Shown piece after piece: positions 16,552 through 26,198 of a stretch of DNA of 64,000 bases (position 1 is the stretch's first letter; every line of letters starts with the position of its first letter). The notes under the pieces were generated by a model that was not told the DNA's origin, searched no databases, and saw only the letters and a program-made list of their open reading frames with translations. This DNA comes from Opitutales bacterium. Lineage in GTDB: Bacteria > Verrucomicrobiota > Verrucomicrobiia > Opitutales > JABSRG01. The translations under genes were made by a program, and so were the position numbers. The stretch is taken from contig JANQKZ010000007.1 in assembly GCA_028280845.1 (NCBI GenBank), positions 37,212-101,211 of the forward strand, read 5' to 3'.

Positions 16552-18669
16552 CTAAAAACTCCCGACAAAGCCAATTCGCCATGAAAAACGTTCGGCCAGG
16601 GTAACCAGACCGGTCGCGGATACGGAATTCTCGATTGCAGCGTCTGTCAGGTTAATTCCACTGATATACAGGGTTCTCCCAGGCTTCCATGTATAATCGA
16701 TTCGCGCATCCACCCGAATATACCCATCCAAGACCCGGCGATTCAGGTCATCCTCGAATTGAGTGTCACTCCAAATCCCATCCAACCGGAGGTTCACCGA
16801 ATCGATGGGAGTCCAGATGCCTGATACCCTGGCGAGGTGATCCGGGGTTTGGGCGGGGGATCTTCCATCCAAGCTACTCTGCCCTGCACCGGCAGAGAAT
16901 TCCATTTGAGAGAACTGGTAGGCCAGGTCGACCTGAAATTGAGGATGCAAGCTTCTGTTCCAATTCACACCCAAACCCCATCCCTCCAAAGCATCTACGT
17001 TTTGACGCTCCCGGCAACTTCCTCCTCCAGGGACAAAGCCGCATGGAGAAACAAACTGCCCCGAATCCACTTCTTCAAGGGTCACATTTGTCACCGCATC
17101 ATTCAGGCGGTTGAAAAAGAGCTGGATCTGCAACCCACCCCGTTCATCATCATGAGGAAAATATAAACCAAAATCCACCCCGTAGAGGGTCTCCGCGTCC
17201 AGATTTGGGTTGGCCTCCGTTATATCGTTCCCCACCCGGAAGGGCCGGTAGAGTTCGTTAAAAGTCGGTAAGCGATAACTCTGGTAGGCCGACACGACCG
17301 CAAACCGTCCTCGCCCCAGACCCCGCTCCAGGTCCACCCGGAAGGTCCCGGTTAAATCATCCCGATCCGCGAAACGATCCTCTCGGATGAGGTCCCCCGT
17401 TTCCAGGTTTCGCTCGATTCGCCGACCGTTCACGAGCGACCACTGCTCCAGCCGGGCACCTACTTTCAGTTGCCAGACTTCGGCCATCGGGATAGCGAGC
17501 TCCGTCCAGCCCCCGACAAAGCGCTGTTCTCCCCCGGCCTCGCGATCCCGCGTAAATCCCGCCCCGAGGTTACGAAATTCCTCGTTGGTTTCACCTTCCA
17601 ACCAACGGGCGTCCACCCCCCCGCGGATCTGCCAGTCCGAGTCCAGGACCCAATCCCCCATCCAGCTCATCCCCCACCCTTGTGCCGGAACGGAGTACTG
17701 GTTCAATACCGGACGCTCAGCCTCGCGGCCAAGCTGGATCGAAGTAAATTGGTTCGCGAAAGCCCGGTCCTGAAAGTAAACTGCGCCCTCCCAACGAAAT
17801 GGATCGCTCATCCCTCCCTGACCCAGTTTGGCCGACACATCCCACCCCTCTGTTTCATTCAGGGCTTCAGGACTTCCGTTGCGCCGCTTCTCCTTATACC
17901 AACTACCGCGGGTCTCCAGGCGAAGCGTGGAAGTAAGCTCAAAGCCAAGCGTCCCCCCCACCCGGAAATTCTCGGACTTCATCGAGCTGTCAATGCTGCC
18001 GCGATCGTCGATCGGAATACGATCGAACCCGGCACTCGTAAACCCGTGGATAACCCCCGAGCCGGATATCCGGTCCGTAATGGCCCCGCCTCCCACAAAG
18101 GTAGCCTCATACGTATCGTAATTCCCGGCAGAGAGATGCAGTCGGCCCTCCCCCGTGTCCTGGGCTTGAAATTCTGTGAGGTGCACCACGCCAGACAGCG
18201 CTTGGCTCCCATACTGCCCCGGAGCCCCACCAACCACCACACCGGCCTGCTCTAACCACAGCGCGGGAGTCACACTCCAGGGGACGTAGCCCCCAAAGGG
18301 ATCATTGAGCGGGATTCCTTGCAGAAGTACCAGGGCGCGCCCAGCCGCATTGGGTCCGAGATTGCGCAGGCTTACCCCTTGGGTTGCCGGATGTGCCGTC
18401 AGGCTCCCCGCTCGCCGGAACAACTGAAATCCCGGATAGGATTTCAGAACCATATCTACCGGCTGACCTAACTGGGTTTCCAATAGATCGCGATCCCAGA
18501 GAACCCGCTGGGGTCCCGGGGGCAAGGTCTCTCCCATCAACAGGCGATATCCGACCTCATAAGCCGGCAGGGTTTCAATTTCTTCCTCCGCTTGCGCCAC
18601 CAACAGCAAAGGAGAGATCAGGAGCAGGAGGGATCCCTGCGAGACGAGTGAAAAAGGCTTGCCAGTCAT
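16552..18669 (-). CDS. TonB-dependent outer-membrane receptor
   Basis: A 705-residue protein with a signal peptide (LLLLISPLLLVAQA) and a TonB-box-like EEIETLPAYEV just after it. The plug domain (about residues 55-160) includes GVSLRNLGPNAAGRALVLLQGIPLNDPF and QYGSQALSGVVHL. A 22-strand beta barrel follows, ending in RIGFVGSF with the expected C-terminal phenylalanine. It should import a ligand across the outer membrane using proton-motive force via TonB. It most resembles BtuB-type receptors, but the ligand (cobalamin, siderophore or sugar) cannot be named. Its ATG overlaps the stop of the cytochrome/dehydrogenase gene (TAATG), so they form one operon. Confidence 0.93.
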   Translation of the reverse strand: MTGKPFSLVSQGSLLLLISPLLLVAQAEEEIETLPAYEVGYRLLMGETLPPGPQRVLWDRDLLETQLGQPVDMVLKSYPGFQLFRRAGSLTAHPATQGVSLRNLGPNAAGRALVLLQGIPLNDPFGGYVPWSVTPALWLEQAGVVVGGAPGQYGSQALSGVVHLTEFQAQDTGEGRLHLSAGNYDTYEATFVGGGAITDRISGSGVIHGFTSAGFDRIPIDDRGSIDSSMKSENFRVGGTLGFELTSTLRLETRGSWYKEKRRNGSPEALNETEGWDVSAKLGQGGMSDPFRWEGAVYFQDRAFANQFTSIQLGREAERPVLNQYSVPAQGWGMSWMGDWVLDSDWQIRGGVDARWLEGETNEEFRNLGAGFTRDREAGGEQRFVGGWTELAIPMAEVWQLKVGARLEQWSLVNGRRIERNLETGDLIREDRFADRDDLTGTFRVDLERGLGRGRFAVVSAYQSYRLPTFNELYRPFRVGNDITEANPNLDAETLYGVDFGLYFPHDDERGGLQIQLFFNRLNDAVTNVTLEEVDSGQFVSPCGFVPGGGSCRERQNVDALEGWGLGVNWNRSLHPQFQVDLAYQFSQMEFSAGAGQSSLDGRSPAQTPDHLARVSGIWTPIDSVNLRLDGIWSDTQFEDDLNRRVLDGYIRVDARIDYTWKPGRTLYISGINLTDAAIENSVSATGLVTLAERFSWRIGFVGSF

Positions 18670-20330
18670 TAAAGTCCGATAGATTTCCGCATCGCGGCCA
18701 CGTCCGCCGCAGTGATGTTGCCCGCCTGTTGGGCGAACTTGATTTTCGAGTAATTCAGAAGTCCGGCTATATCTTCATCCGCTAAATAGAAAAAACCAGT
18801 CATCGCATTGTCCCAGGGAGACCCTTCTATCCAGGCACTCCCCTTCAGCATCAGCGTAATGATGTGTTCGGGACTATCTGCTGCCAATGCCTCCGAGCCG
18901 AGCAACGGAGGTTGCAGGCCTGGCACTCCACTACCATCCGACTGATGGCAGGCAAGACATAGTGCTGTATAGAGCCGCTCATACTTCGGGTCCAGGGAAG
19001 CCAGACTTACGGGGGGTGCCGCCACGATGGCTTCCTCTACGGACTCTGCCTCCTTGCCAGCAACTCCTGCACCTTCCCCTGTATACATGACCCGCCAGAT
19101 TCTTCCCTTTCGGGAATCCGAAATATACAGGCTGCCATCTGGTCCTACGGCTAATCCAGTAGGCCGGTAAACCGCGTCGTTCGGCCGATTGAGGACCTCG
19201 CTCCCTTTAAAGCCATCGGCAAAAACCTCATATTCACCAGAGGGATACTTTCCTTCAAAAGGAAGAAACACCACGTTATATCCCTGTTGTGGCAGGGGAG
19301 CTCGGTTCCAGGAACCATGGAAGGCGACAAAGGCTCCCCCTCGATACCGCTCAGGAAACAGATCCCCGTAATAAAACAAAAGATCATTGGGTGCCCAATG
19401 TCCGGGAAAGGAATAGATCGGATCATCAAAGCGCCCATCCTCCACCGGGGTCATCCCATCTCCTCCATATTCAGGAGCCAGCATGCGCTTATTCTCAAAG
19501 TGATCCCAATAGGTATAAGGCCACCCAAAATCCGACCCCTCACGCACGAGTTGGAATTCTTCTGCGGGTAGCTCAGCCCCACGCTCCGCAGTATACCCCC
19601 AAAGCTGGTGAAGCTGGTCACGTCCATGCTGAACAATATACAGCTCCTCCTTTTTCGAATCGAAATAAATGGCGATCGCATTCCTGATCCCGGTTGCAAA
19701 ATGGTCACCATGCTCCATCTGAGTCATCCCAATTTGATCTGCTGGAAACTTCCAGACTCCAGCCGCACGGATTAATTGCGGACATGGATCCAGACCCATA
19801 GACCCTTTGGTTCGGGCTTGTTCCTGACAGGCATTGCTGGGAGCTCCAACATCAACATATAAGTTCCCCTCGTTATCCCAGGTAAACAGCTTGTCCCGGT
19901 GTGACCGCTGATCGGGGAACCCGGAGACCACAACTTCAAAAGGTCCTGTAGGGAGAAGCTTGTCCGCGTCCATTGGAAAGCGGACGACCTTCTTCGAGTC
20001 CGAGGCATAAAGCCAGTCCCCCCTCAATCGTAATCCTTTAGTCCGATCGGCCATCTCCCCAAAATACTCCGTTCTATCCATCACCCCGTCCCCGTCCTCA
20101 TCGCGCAGGGCAACGAGGTAATCCATGCCCTTGGGTTGCATCAGGGATACATACATATCCCCATTCTCCCGCAGTGCAATCTGGCGCGCTTGCCCCAGAT
20201 TGTCCGCCACGACTTGGGCCTGGAACCCATCAGGTAACGCAATTCCTCCATTTCCAGGTGTGGGAGAAAAGCCACAAGTAGCTGCAGCTCCAATAATCAG
20301 AGCACTGCCAATAAGAGTGAATCGTAACAT
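18669..20330 (-). CDS. Sorbosone/glucose-dehydrogenase-like beta-propeller protein with a C-terminal cytochrome c domain
   Basis: About 553 residues. A short signal sequence (MLRFTLIGSALIIGAAATC) is followed by a six-bladed propeller of the PQQ-dependent sugar dehydrogenase fold. Visible motifs are SHRDKLFTWDNEGNLYVDVGAPSNAC, HFATGIRNAIAIYFD, FVAFHGSWNR and RPTGLAVGPDGSLYISDS. The C-terminal part (about 450-553) is a cytochrome c module with CLACH as the haem site and MTGFFYL as a likely distal methionine region. It would oxidise a sugar or aldehyde in the periplasm and pass electrons to haem. The start at 20330 is chosen because the 12 upstream codons precede the signal peptide. Whether PQQ is used is unproven. 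Confidence 0.87.
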   Translation of the reverse strand: MLRFTLIGSALIIGAAATCGFSPTPGNGGIALPDGFQAQVVADNLGQARQIALRENGDMYVSLMQPKGMDYLVALRDEDGDGVMDRTEYFGEMADRTKGLRLRGDWLYASDSKKVVRFPMDADKLLPTGPFEVVVSGFPDQRSHRDKLFTWDNEGNLYVDVGAPSNACQEQARTKGSMGLDPCPQLIRAAGVWKFPADQIGMTQMEHGDHFATGIRNAIAIYFDSKKEELYIVQHGRDQLHQLWGYTAERGAELPAEEFQLVREGSDFGWPYTYWDHFENKRMLAPEYGGDGMTPVEDGRFDDPIYSFPGHWAPNDLLFYYGDLFPERYRGGAFVAFHGSWNRAPLPQQGYNVVFLPFEGKYPSGEYEVFADGFKGSEVLNRPNDAVYRPTGLAVGPDGSLYISDSRKGRIWRVMYTGEGAGVAGKEAESVEEAIVAAPPVSLASLDPKYERLYTALCLACHQSDGSGVPGLQPPLLGSEALAADSPEHIITLMLKGSAWIEGSPWDNAMTGFFYLADEDIAGLLNYSKIKFAQQAGNITAADVAAMRKSIGL

Positions 20331-20464
20331 GATGCTGGACTGTAAAGATTCACCTTTGGAATACAAGTTCCACTCTCCCTTTCTCTTAATTTCCCTCCCC
20401 TTCCGGTTACGCTTTGTCTTTTCCCCAATCCTTATCCTTCCCCATGCGCCCCTAAAGGGAAAGA

Positions 20465-20491
20465 GCCGGAAGCACCCCTTACGCTTCCGGC
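20465..20491 (-). terminator. Hairpin terminator candidate
   Basis: A perfect nine-base inverted repeat, GCCGGAAGC (20465-20473) and GCTTCCGGC (20483-20491), with a nine-base loop. Read on the minus strand it is followed by TCTTTCCCTTTA, a weak U-rich tract. It lies 60 bases after the stop of the small gene at 20553 and before the dehydrogenase gene, so it probably ends that upstream transcript. The plus-strand side (ATCTTTCTT) is also T-rich. Confidence 0.55.
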
Positions 20492-20552
20492 ATCTTTCTT
20501 ATTCTCCAATAGATGGAATCTACACGTTGTTTGGATCCCCTATTAACAAAGA

Positions 20553-20753
20553 CTATCCCATGAGAACGAATCTTTCCTCCTTGCGACGAGCCTCTCGCCA
20601 ATCATCTCGATGGCACCGTATCCATGTCATGAGCGCTTTCTCAAATCCAATATCTTCCCCCATTTTTTCCGATTCCAACCACTTGAGGCGGAGGATTTCA
20701 TCGCGCTCCGCGAGGAACTCCTGATAGACGGAGGACTGCTCAAAACCAGGCAT
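20553..20753 (-). CDS. Small charged protein of unknown function
   Basis: A 66-residue soluble, helical, highly charged protein with FLAERDEILRLKWLESEKMGEDIGFEKAL and then MTWIRCHRDDWREARR. I recall similar short proteins in related genomes with a conserved WLESEK..DIGFEKAL..W...HR..WR pattern, but cannot name a domain. It stands alone between the DUF4965 gene and a hairpin terminator. Stop and start are unambiguous (ATG at 20753). Confidence 0.6.
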   Translation of the reverse strand: MPGFEQSSVYQEFLAERDEILRLKWLESEKMGEDIGFEKALMTWIRCHRDDWREARRKEERFVLMG

Positions 20754-20853
20754 TGAAGGGGTTGATGGTGAGGCGGTTAAGGAATGACAAACCTGGGTCT
20801 AAGTATGGCTTTCAGGCTCCATAAGTAAAACCGGTCCGAACATTACAGTCATC

Positions 20854-22956
20854 CTAACGGAAGACCTGAACGGATCCCTGCCGCTTCATTTTGAAATAGA
20901 GCATGCGCATCAACACCCCCCCCACTACGGAACGGGCTTTGAAGATATGTCCTTGTCCGGTAGGGGTCCAATACCAATCCGTTAAGGGCATGCGGTTTGG
21001 GGTTTCATCGACAAACCGGTAGACGGGCAAAAAGAGCGCATCAAATTCAACCGGATCCTCCAGGATGCCCGCCATCCAGAGGATCCAATCCAGCTTGGCA
21101 TATGGCATGCGGTTATCCAGGGGAAGCCCGTAGGGCTGCGTAACCGTCTTGTAGAAAGCCAGTTCTTTTTTGAGGATCGCCTCCGTCCCGAGCCCAAGAT
21201 TCAGAAGCGGATCCCAGACAAGGTTATACTTCAGAGACCATGTATCTTCCTGGTCGAAGGCGAGGCGGTAATGGGTACCGTTATCGGCCGCCTCCAACCA
21301 CTGGGCCATCATGGACTGAGCCTCTTTGCTGTAGACCGCAGCCCGTTTGGCCTCACCACGCATGGCACACATTTTCCCATAGGCGCCCACCGCCATGATG
21401 GCCTTAAGGGAGAGGTTCGCATTCGAGGCAAGATGTCCGGCGAAATCATCGGTGCAGAGCTGGTTTTCCGGGTCGTATCCCTTCTCAACAAGATAATCCG
21501 CCCACTGAGTAATCAGGTCCCAGTACGTATCGGCATAATCGGTATTTCCCTCCACTGCGGAAATCGCAGCGGCCATCAACACCATATTCCCCGATTCTTC
21601 AATGGGCATCTGGCGATCCTCGGAGACTTCCCCTCCCCCATAGGTTTGGCCATTGGCAAGCGGGTATTTTCCGATATCGTGAGGTGCGTAAGGCCAGGGC
21701 CAGCGTTCCATGGCGGCGTACTCAAAAATGGGGGTGGTCTGCGCCTTCATCAGCTCTGGATTCTGGTGCAAGAAGAACGGGGATGCCGGGTAAAACACAT
21801 CGACCGTGCCCATAGAGCCATTGCTGGCATTCTCCTTGGAAAAGCATAAGGGTCTACCCTTTTGGTCAACCACAACGATATGGGCCGCCATACATTGGCG
21901 AAACACAAGCGCACACAATTTGGCGTAACGCCAACCCCCCACCATCTTGGCTTCAGCATAAAAGGTATGATCAAAGTCAATACAACGCCTGCGGATAGCC
22001 TCAAACTCATTGCCCGCAGATTGCAGCAATTCCAGGAAATCCTTCGCCTCTGTACGCCAGTAAGGCAGTAACCGCTCATTAAACAACTCAACCGCGTAGC
22101 GCTCATCATAGCCGAGCATGACCCAGCGGTTAAATGGCTTGCCTGTGCTCACCGTTCCGGCGAATCGGGCTGCGAGTGCGGTTTGGCCGTCTCGCAAGCG
22201 ATCCTGCGTGTACGAAGGATCCATCGGCGGCAGAGCTCCCGTTTCGGCAAATTCAGGCAAAGCCTGCTGGCTCGAGCCGGACCATACCCTCCCGCCTGAA
22301 CTCGAATCCACTGCGAGGTGTAAATAGCCCCAATCGATCCGGACGTCATCCCCCGCCTTTCCCAGGATGGGTTGATCCACGGTGCCCACTTTAACCACCT
22401 CCAGTCCCTCCGCAGCCGGATAGTCCCATTCAACCATTTGCCGCCTGGAATCGGCTGCGATATGGGCCGACGCCTCAAAGTAGAGTTCTATCGCACGCTC
22501 CTGACCGTTCATAGACTCGATCTCCCAGGTCACGTAAGTAATTGGCCGAGAGACCAGGATCATATCCGCAGGCAGGCAAGGGGTCAGGAAAGTTAAGGTG
22601 ACCAGAAGATGATCGACTTCAAAACTATAAATGGTTCGTGTGGCGGTAACCTCTACGCCCAGCTGGGTCGCCGCCGGAATCTGAGCCGGAACCGCTCCCA
22701 TTAAGCGATAGGCCTGTCCATCTACTCGAAGCATGGAACGCAGGGGCATGGGGACCTCCGTCCAGTGATGCACCTCACTCTCAGTTAGATCATCTGTAGA
22801 TGACCACAAACTATAATAGGGGTTGTGGGCCACGATGGGATATGCCGGTGGGCGTAAACGCTCACTTGGGTTTGCCAGAGCAGTGTCCAGGTTGACCATA
22901 ATAGTAGAGCCAAAGATAAGAAGGATGGAGAGAAGGGGTCGCATGGGGTGCATCAT
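20854..22956 (-). CDS. Glutaminase-A-like exported protein (DUF4964/DUF5127/DUF4965)
   Basis: About 700 residues with a signal peptide (LLSILLIFGSTIMVNLDTALA). A short DUF4964-like segment (RPPAYPIVAHNPYYSLWSS) is followed by a beta-rich N-terminal domain (DUF5127-like). The C-terminal half is an alpha/alpha-toroid (DUF4965/1793-like) with SGNMVLMAAAISAVEGNTDY and AYGKMCAMRG. The family takes its name from fungal glutaminase A. In Bacteroidota and Verrucomicrobiota it usually sits with glycan-degradation genes, so glycosidase activity is also possible. Its ATG overlaps the TGA of the TIM-barrel gene (TGATG). It is the last gene of the arabinose operon. Confidence 0.82.
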   Translation of the reverse strand: MMHPMRPLLSILLIFGSTIMVNLDTALANPSERLRPPAYPIVAHNPYYSLWSSTDDLTESEVHHWTEVPMPLRSMLRVDGQAYRLMGAVPAQIPAATQLGVEVTATRTIYSFEVDHLLVTLTFLTPCLPADMILVSRPITYVTWEIESMNGQERAIELYFEASAHIAADSRRQMVEWDYPAAEGLEVVKVGTVDQPILGKAGDDVRIDWGYLHLAVDSSSGGRVWSGSSQQALPEFAETGALPPMDPSYTQDRLRDGQTALAARFAGTVSTGKPFNRWVMLGYDERYAVELFNERLLPYWRTEAKDFLELLQSAGNEFEAIRRRCIDFDHTFYAEAKMVGGWRYAKLCALVFRQCMAAHIVVVDQKGRPLCFSKENASNGSMGTVDVFYPASPFFLHQNPELMKAQTTPIFEYAAMERWPWPYAPHDIGKYPLANGQTYGGGEVSEDRQMPIEESGNMVLMAAAISAVEGNTDYADTYWDLITQWADYLVEKGYDPENQLCTDDFAGHLASNANLSLKAIMAVGAYGKMCAMRGEAKRAAVYSKEAQSMMAQWLEAADNGTHYRLAFDQEDTWSLKYNLVWDPLLNLGLGTEAILKKELAFYKTVTQPYGLPLDNRMPYAKLDWILWMAGILEDPVEFDALFLPVYRFVDETPNRMPLTDWYWTPTGQGHIFKARSVVGGVLMRMLYFKMKRQGSVQVFR

Positions 22957-23915
22957 CAAATTCGGTAAATTTCCTGATTAACCAGGGCCATCAACTCACT
23001 CCAGTTTTCCTCTGCCATCAGTTTGAGGTATTTTGCACGATCCAATTTAGCCGCCAGGGTGTAGACCCCGCGGGTTACCTCCGAATGTCGGTTGTAGAAA
23101 TCGACCATATTGAAGATGCGTGGCGACGCATCGGTGGTAAAATACTTATCGTAACCGATTTCCTGAGCCCAAAACATCAACTCTACATAGTGGAGAAAAT
23201 GCCGGCTTGCCCCCCCGAGGTCCCAGTCGGCCTTAGTATCATTGTCGTTGGTGTGAATATACACATCGAATCCGGATTCCAGGGTGGTTACCATCATCTG
23301 GGCCGGGTTTTCCTGGCTTTGCATAGAATGGCCAAAGTCCAGGGTGACCCCGGTACGCGGATTCCCAATTTCTTTCAGTAGCAGCAGAGCTTTCGCGGTG
23401 CTGTCGATCTGACAATGGACCCGTGTTTCCGAATACTTTGGCTCAATAAACAAGGGAATCTCCGGCTTGTAGTCAGCGGCCTCGCCAAAGGTCTCCACCA
23501 GGTAACGCCAACTGGCCCGGTAATCGATTTGGAACAGCACATCATATCCATCGCTCAGCGGGCAGCAGGTCACATGGGGGGCCCCCACGGCCTCTGCATA
23601 GTCCTTTCCCTGCTTGATCATAGCAACGGCCCGTTCCCTCACCTGCTTATCCGCCCGGGATAGCGCACCGGGCACCCATTCGGTCTCCTTTTTCACATTT
23701 ACATTCACTGCAGCAAAGGTCAGCCCACGGTCATCCAGCAATTGCTTGGTCTTCACTGGATCTCCCGTTTCATAGGGGAAAACAATTTCTACGCCGTCAA
23801 AGCCTTCAATCTGTGTAACGATATCCAGCTTTTGCTCGGTATTGGCGGGCTGTTGATACTCAGAAAAACGATCCTGTGTTTTACCTAAAAAACCGATGAT
23901 GACACCTTGTTTCAT
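22956..23915 (-). CDS. Xylose-isomerase-like TIM-barrel sugar (phosphate) isomerase/epimerase
   Basis: A 319-residue cytoplasmic protein of the AP endonuclease 2 / sugar isomerase fold. Likely metal ligands lie in FIEPKYSET, TLDFGHS and HTNDND, with TTDASPR in the position of the last ligand. The family isomerises or epimerises keto sugars or inositols. IEGFDGVEIVFPYE is the typical first-strand region. It sits within the arabinose operon, 31 bases after the ABM gene and coupled to the DUF4965 gene. The substrate is not predictable, but a pentose or pentulose is plausible from context. Confidence 0.8.
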   Translation of the reverse strand: MKQGVIIGFLGKTQDRFSEYQQPANTEQKLDIVTQIEGFDGVEIVFPYETGDPVKTKQLLDDRGLTFAAVNVNVKKETEWVPGALSRADKQVRERAVAMIKQGKDYAEAVGAPHVTCCPLSDGYDVLFQIDYRASWRYLVETFGEAADYKPEIPLFIEPKYSETRVHCQIDSTAKALLLLKEIGNPRTGVTLDFGHSMQSQENPAQMMVTTLESGFDVYIHTNDNDTKADWDLGGASRHFLHYVELMFWAQEIGYDKYFTTDASPRIFNMVDFYNRHSEVTRGVYTLAAKLDRAKYLKLMAEENWSELMALVNQEIYRI

Positions 23916-23946
23916 ACTGTTGCGGGAGTAGGGGGTTAGAGTTAAG

Positions 23947-24255
23947 TTAGAATAAAGGGGACAGGACTTTCACCGTCACGTTTTCTACGATGCCTTGAAT
24001 CTGCTCACGAAAAGAAAGGACATGGGAGGCCTGCAGGTGGGCTTTGAAAGCCTCCATACTTTCCCAAATCTCAGTAACCGTGATCACGGCCGGATGCATG
24101 GACTGATTGGGAAGCCCGGCCTCCAAGTTCCGAGTAGGAACGTACTGTATGCAACCCGCTTCCTCCCGCACCCTGGGGACAAAATCTTGATATATGCCCA
24201 GCAAGTCCGCTTCACGCTCGGCTTTGTATTGAATAGTAGCGATGACGTGAACCAT
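23947..24255 (-). CDS. Antibiotic-biosynthesis-monooxygenase (ABM) domain protein
   Basis: A 102-residue single ABM/dimeric alpha-beta-barrel domain. The pattern includes VIATIQYKAEREADLLGIYQDFVPRVREEAGCIQY and ITVTEIWESMEAFKAHLQASHVLSFREQI. The histidine in ASHV is the usual conserved one. Proteins of this type (YgiN-like) act on quinones or small aldehydes, or serve in sugar loci as LsrG/RhaM-like isomerases or mutarotases. Given the arabinose neighbours, a mutarotase-like role is worth considering. It is separated by three bases from the cupin gene. Confidence 0.82.
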   Translation of the reverse strand: MVHVIATIQYKAEREADLLGIYQDFVPRVREEAGCIQYVPTRNLEAGLPNQSMHPAVITVTEIWESMEAFKAHLQASHVLSFREQIQGIVENVTVKVLSPLF

Positions 24256-24258
24256 AGA

Positions 24259-24792
24259 TCAGGTGTTTACATTGGGAATCTTACATCCGGTACTTTCAGG
24301 GTCGTAAAAAATATTATGATCCTCATTCACCCGGTTCTGGGCAATGAAGGCGATAGCGCCCTCTGGACCGGCCTGAAACCAGTGCCTGATATCGATCGGC
24401 ACCGTAAACTGGTCTCCGGGGGAAAGAGAGTGCTCTTTCCGGGCAGTGTAGTACGCATCTTTGCCGGGCGGTATCAATAGGTCCTTGGACTCAGCTTCAC
24501 CTTCAACATAGACCTTAAAGGTTCCCCACAGGCAGCGCACGGTTTCCTCTTTTCCAGGTGATCCGTCATAAGGAGGGTGCTTGTGTTCAGGAAGCGTCTG
24601 ATGTGGCAGCAGGACAATGACCGTGGTTCTGACCAGGTCTGTTCGTAGTAAATCAATAAAGGCAAAGCCCTCCACTTCGAGTTGCCCTAAACCGAAATCA
24701 TCGGTTTTAAATCGCTCCAGCTCGGCCGGGGATAAAGGAAGGGGACACCGGTCAAGCAGCCGCCTGGCTTTTTGGAAAACCTTATCGTTCAT
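24259..24792 (-). CDS. Cupin-fold protein, possible D-lyxose-isomerase-like sugar isomerase
   Basis: A 177-residue single cupin with the metal-binding pattern PEHKHPPYDGSPGKEETVRCLWG, then SLSPGDQFTVPIDIRHWFQAG. These give the His-His-Glu and His ligands. The layout resembles the D-lyxose ketol-isomerase family, which interconverts D-lyxose and D-xylulose. The match is by general pattern only and other sugar cupins are possible. Its start directly abuts the stop of the MFS gene, so it belongs to the arabinose operon. It would offer a pentose isomerase beyond araA. Confidence 0.7.
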   Translation of the reverse strand: MNDKVFQKARRLLDRCPLPLSPAELERFKTDDFGLGQLEVEGFAFIDLLRTDLVRTTVIVLLPHQTLPEHKHPPYDGSPGKEETVRCLWGTFKVYVEGEAESKDLLIPPGKDAYYTARKEHSLSPGDQFTVPIDIRHWFQAGPEGAIAFIAQNRVNEDHNIFYDPESTGCKIPNVNT

Positions 24793-26112
24793 TTACTTTC
24801 CCCCCTGGGCAGCAGCCTCGGCAACGAGACTTTTATTCGGATTCATCAACAGCCACAGCCCAATGGCCACAGCATTTAAACAACCGCAAATAACAAAAAA
24901 AGTGGTATTGCCCGCAATCGCTTCCGTCGGGGATGCTCCCGCCTGGATGAGCGAGTCGGCAAGATACCCGAAGACGAGGATGGAAGAGAAGGCCCCGAGA
25001 TTACCCGCCATATTCATGGTTCCTGATACTGACCCGGAATGCTCTTTCCCAATGTCGATGCAGAATGCCCAGGACGGGCTTAAGGTCATATCCGCCCCAA
25101 AAATGGCTATGGTAAGAAAAATCACCCGCATAACCGGGTCCATCGTCGTGGTCACCAGCAACATCCCTGCCGTGGCCAGGACGAATCCGACAATAGCAGG
25201 GATCCTGCGGGACAAGGTAAGACTCCCCGATGATTTATAAATCCCGTCGACCATGAAACCGGAAACCCAGTTTCCTATAGCTCCCCCGATGAGCGGGGCC
25301 ATCGCATAGAAACTGGCCAGGGTGCCTGCTCCCTGCAATCCCTCTTTCAAGTAGGGAAACATCCAGGTCAGGGTAAAGTAGAAGGTGAAATTACTGGCTA
25401 CGTATTGAACCATCGCCAACCCCATATTGGGATTGCTGATGATCCTCAGGAACGGCAACGGCGCCACCTGGCTCCGGTCCGTCTGTGCCCGTTGCCGATT
25501 CTCCATGATATACCGCTTCTCCTCCTCAGACACATAGCGGGTCTCCTCGGGTTTATCACGAAATACCAACCACCAGGCTCCCGCAAAGAGCAATCCCACC
25601 AGGCCAAACACGACGAAGGTCATTTTCCATCCCAAGGCAGCAATGAGCACAACCACGATGGGATAGGCAATCGCCCCGCCAAGACGTGACCCCGAAAAAT
25701 TAATCCCCTGGATGATTCCACGCTCTTTTATGGGATACCAGTTAAATGTCACCTTGGACAGGGTCGGAAATCCCCCTGCCTCCGCCGCACCGAAAAGGAA
25801 GCGCACAACAAGCATGGAGGCTGTATTCCACGCAGCACCAGTCAGGGCCGTAAGGGCTGACCAGGCAGTGATAATCGCTGCCATTATCACCCGGGGCCCT
25901 CGGGCATCAGCCAGCTTCCCCGATGGGGTTTGAAAAAGCGCATAACCCAGGGTGAAGGCCGCCATGACCCAGGCCCATTGAATGTTGGTGAGGTTGAAAT
26001 CTGAACTGATATCATCCTTCGCCGCGCCGATACAGGCTCGATCAACATACATAAGGACTGATATCAGAAAAGTAGAAGCCGCGAGCAGAAACCGAGTGGG
26101 GACGTTTTTCAT
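24793..26112 (-). CDS. MFS transporter, anion:cation symporter (ACS)-like family
   Basis: A 439-residue protein with 12 hydrophobic helices. Family signatures include YVDRACIGAAKDDIS in helix 1, GYALFQTPSGKLADARGPR (the MFS A-motif) and FGAAEAGGFPTLSKVTFNWYP. The last is typical of ACS-type hexuronate and sugar-acid permeases. Within the arabinose operon it is the obvious importer, for L-arabinose or for an aldonic or uronic acid; ACS homologues more often carry acids. It lies 86 bases after araD, a gap with no clear hairpin but two CGGTATGGA direct repeats. Confidence 0.9.
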   Translation of the reverse strand: MKNVPTRFLLAASTFLISVLMYVDRACIGAAKDDISSDFNLTNIQWAWVMAAFTLGYALFQTPSGKLADARGPRVIMAAIITAWSALTALTGAAWNTASMLVVRFLFGAAEAGGFPTLSKVTFNWYPIKERGIIQGINFSGSRLGGAIAYPIVVVLIAALGWKMTFVVFGLVGLLFAGAWWLVFRDKPEETRYVSEEEKRYIMENRQRAQTDRSQVAPLPFLRIISNPNMGLAMVQYVASNFTFYFTLTWMFPYLKEGLQGAGTLASFYAMAPLIGGAIGNWVSGFMVDGIYKSSGSLTLSRRIPAIVGFVLATAGMLLVTTTMDPVMRVIFLTIAIFGADMTLSPSWAFCIDIGKEHSGSVSGTMNMAGNLGAFSSILVFGYLADSLIQAGASPTEAIAGNTTFFVICGCLNAVAIGLWLLMNPNKSLVAEAAAQGGK

Positions 26113-26198
26113 TCAGTGGGGGGTATGTTAAGTATCGGTATGGACACCGGTATGGAACAATTCAGAGGGGTGGAACAGAAGTCGTAGAAATCCCGCAA

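Noticed and set aside
17470..18255. 261-codon frame on the plus strand
   Set aside because: Antisense to the TonB-dependent receptor barrel; proline- and arginine-rich shadow composition.
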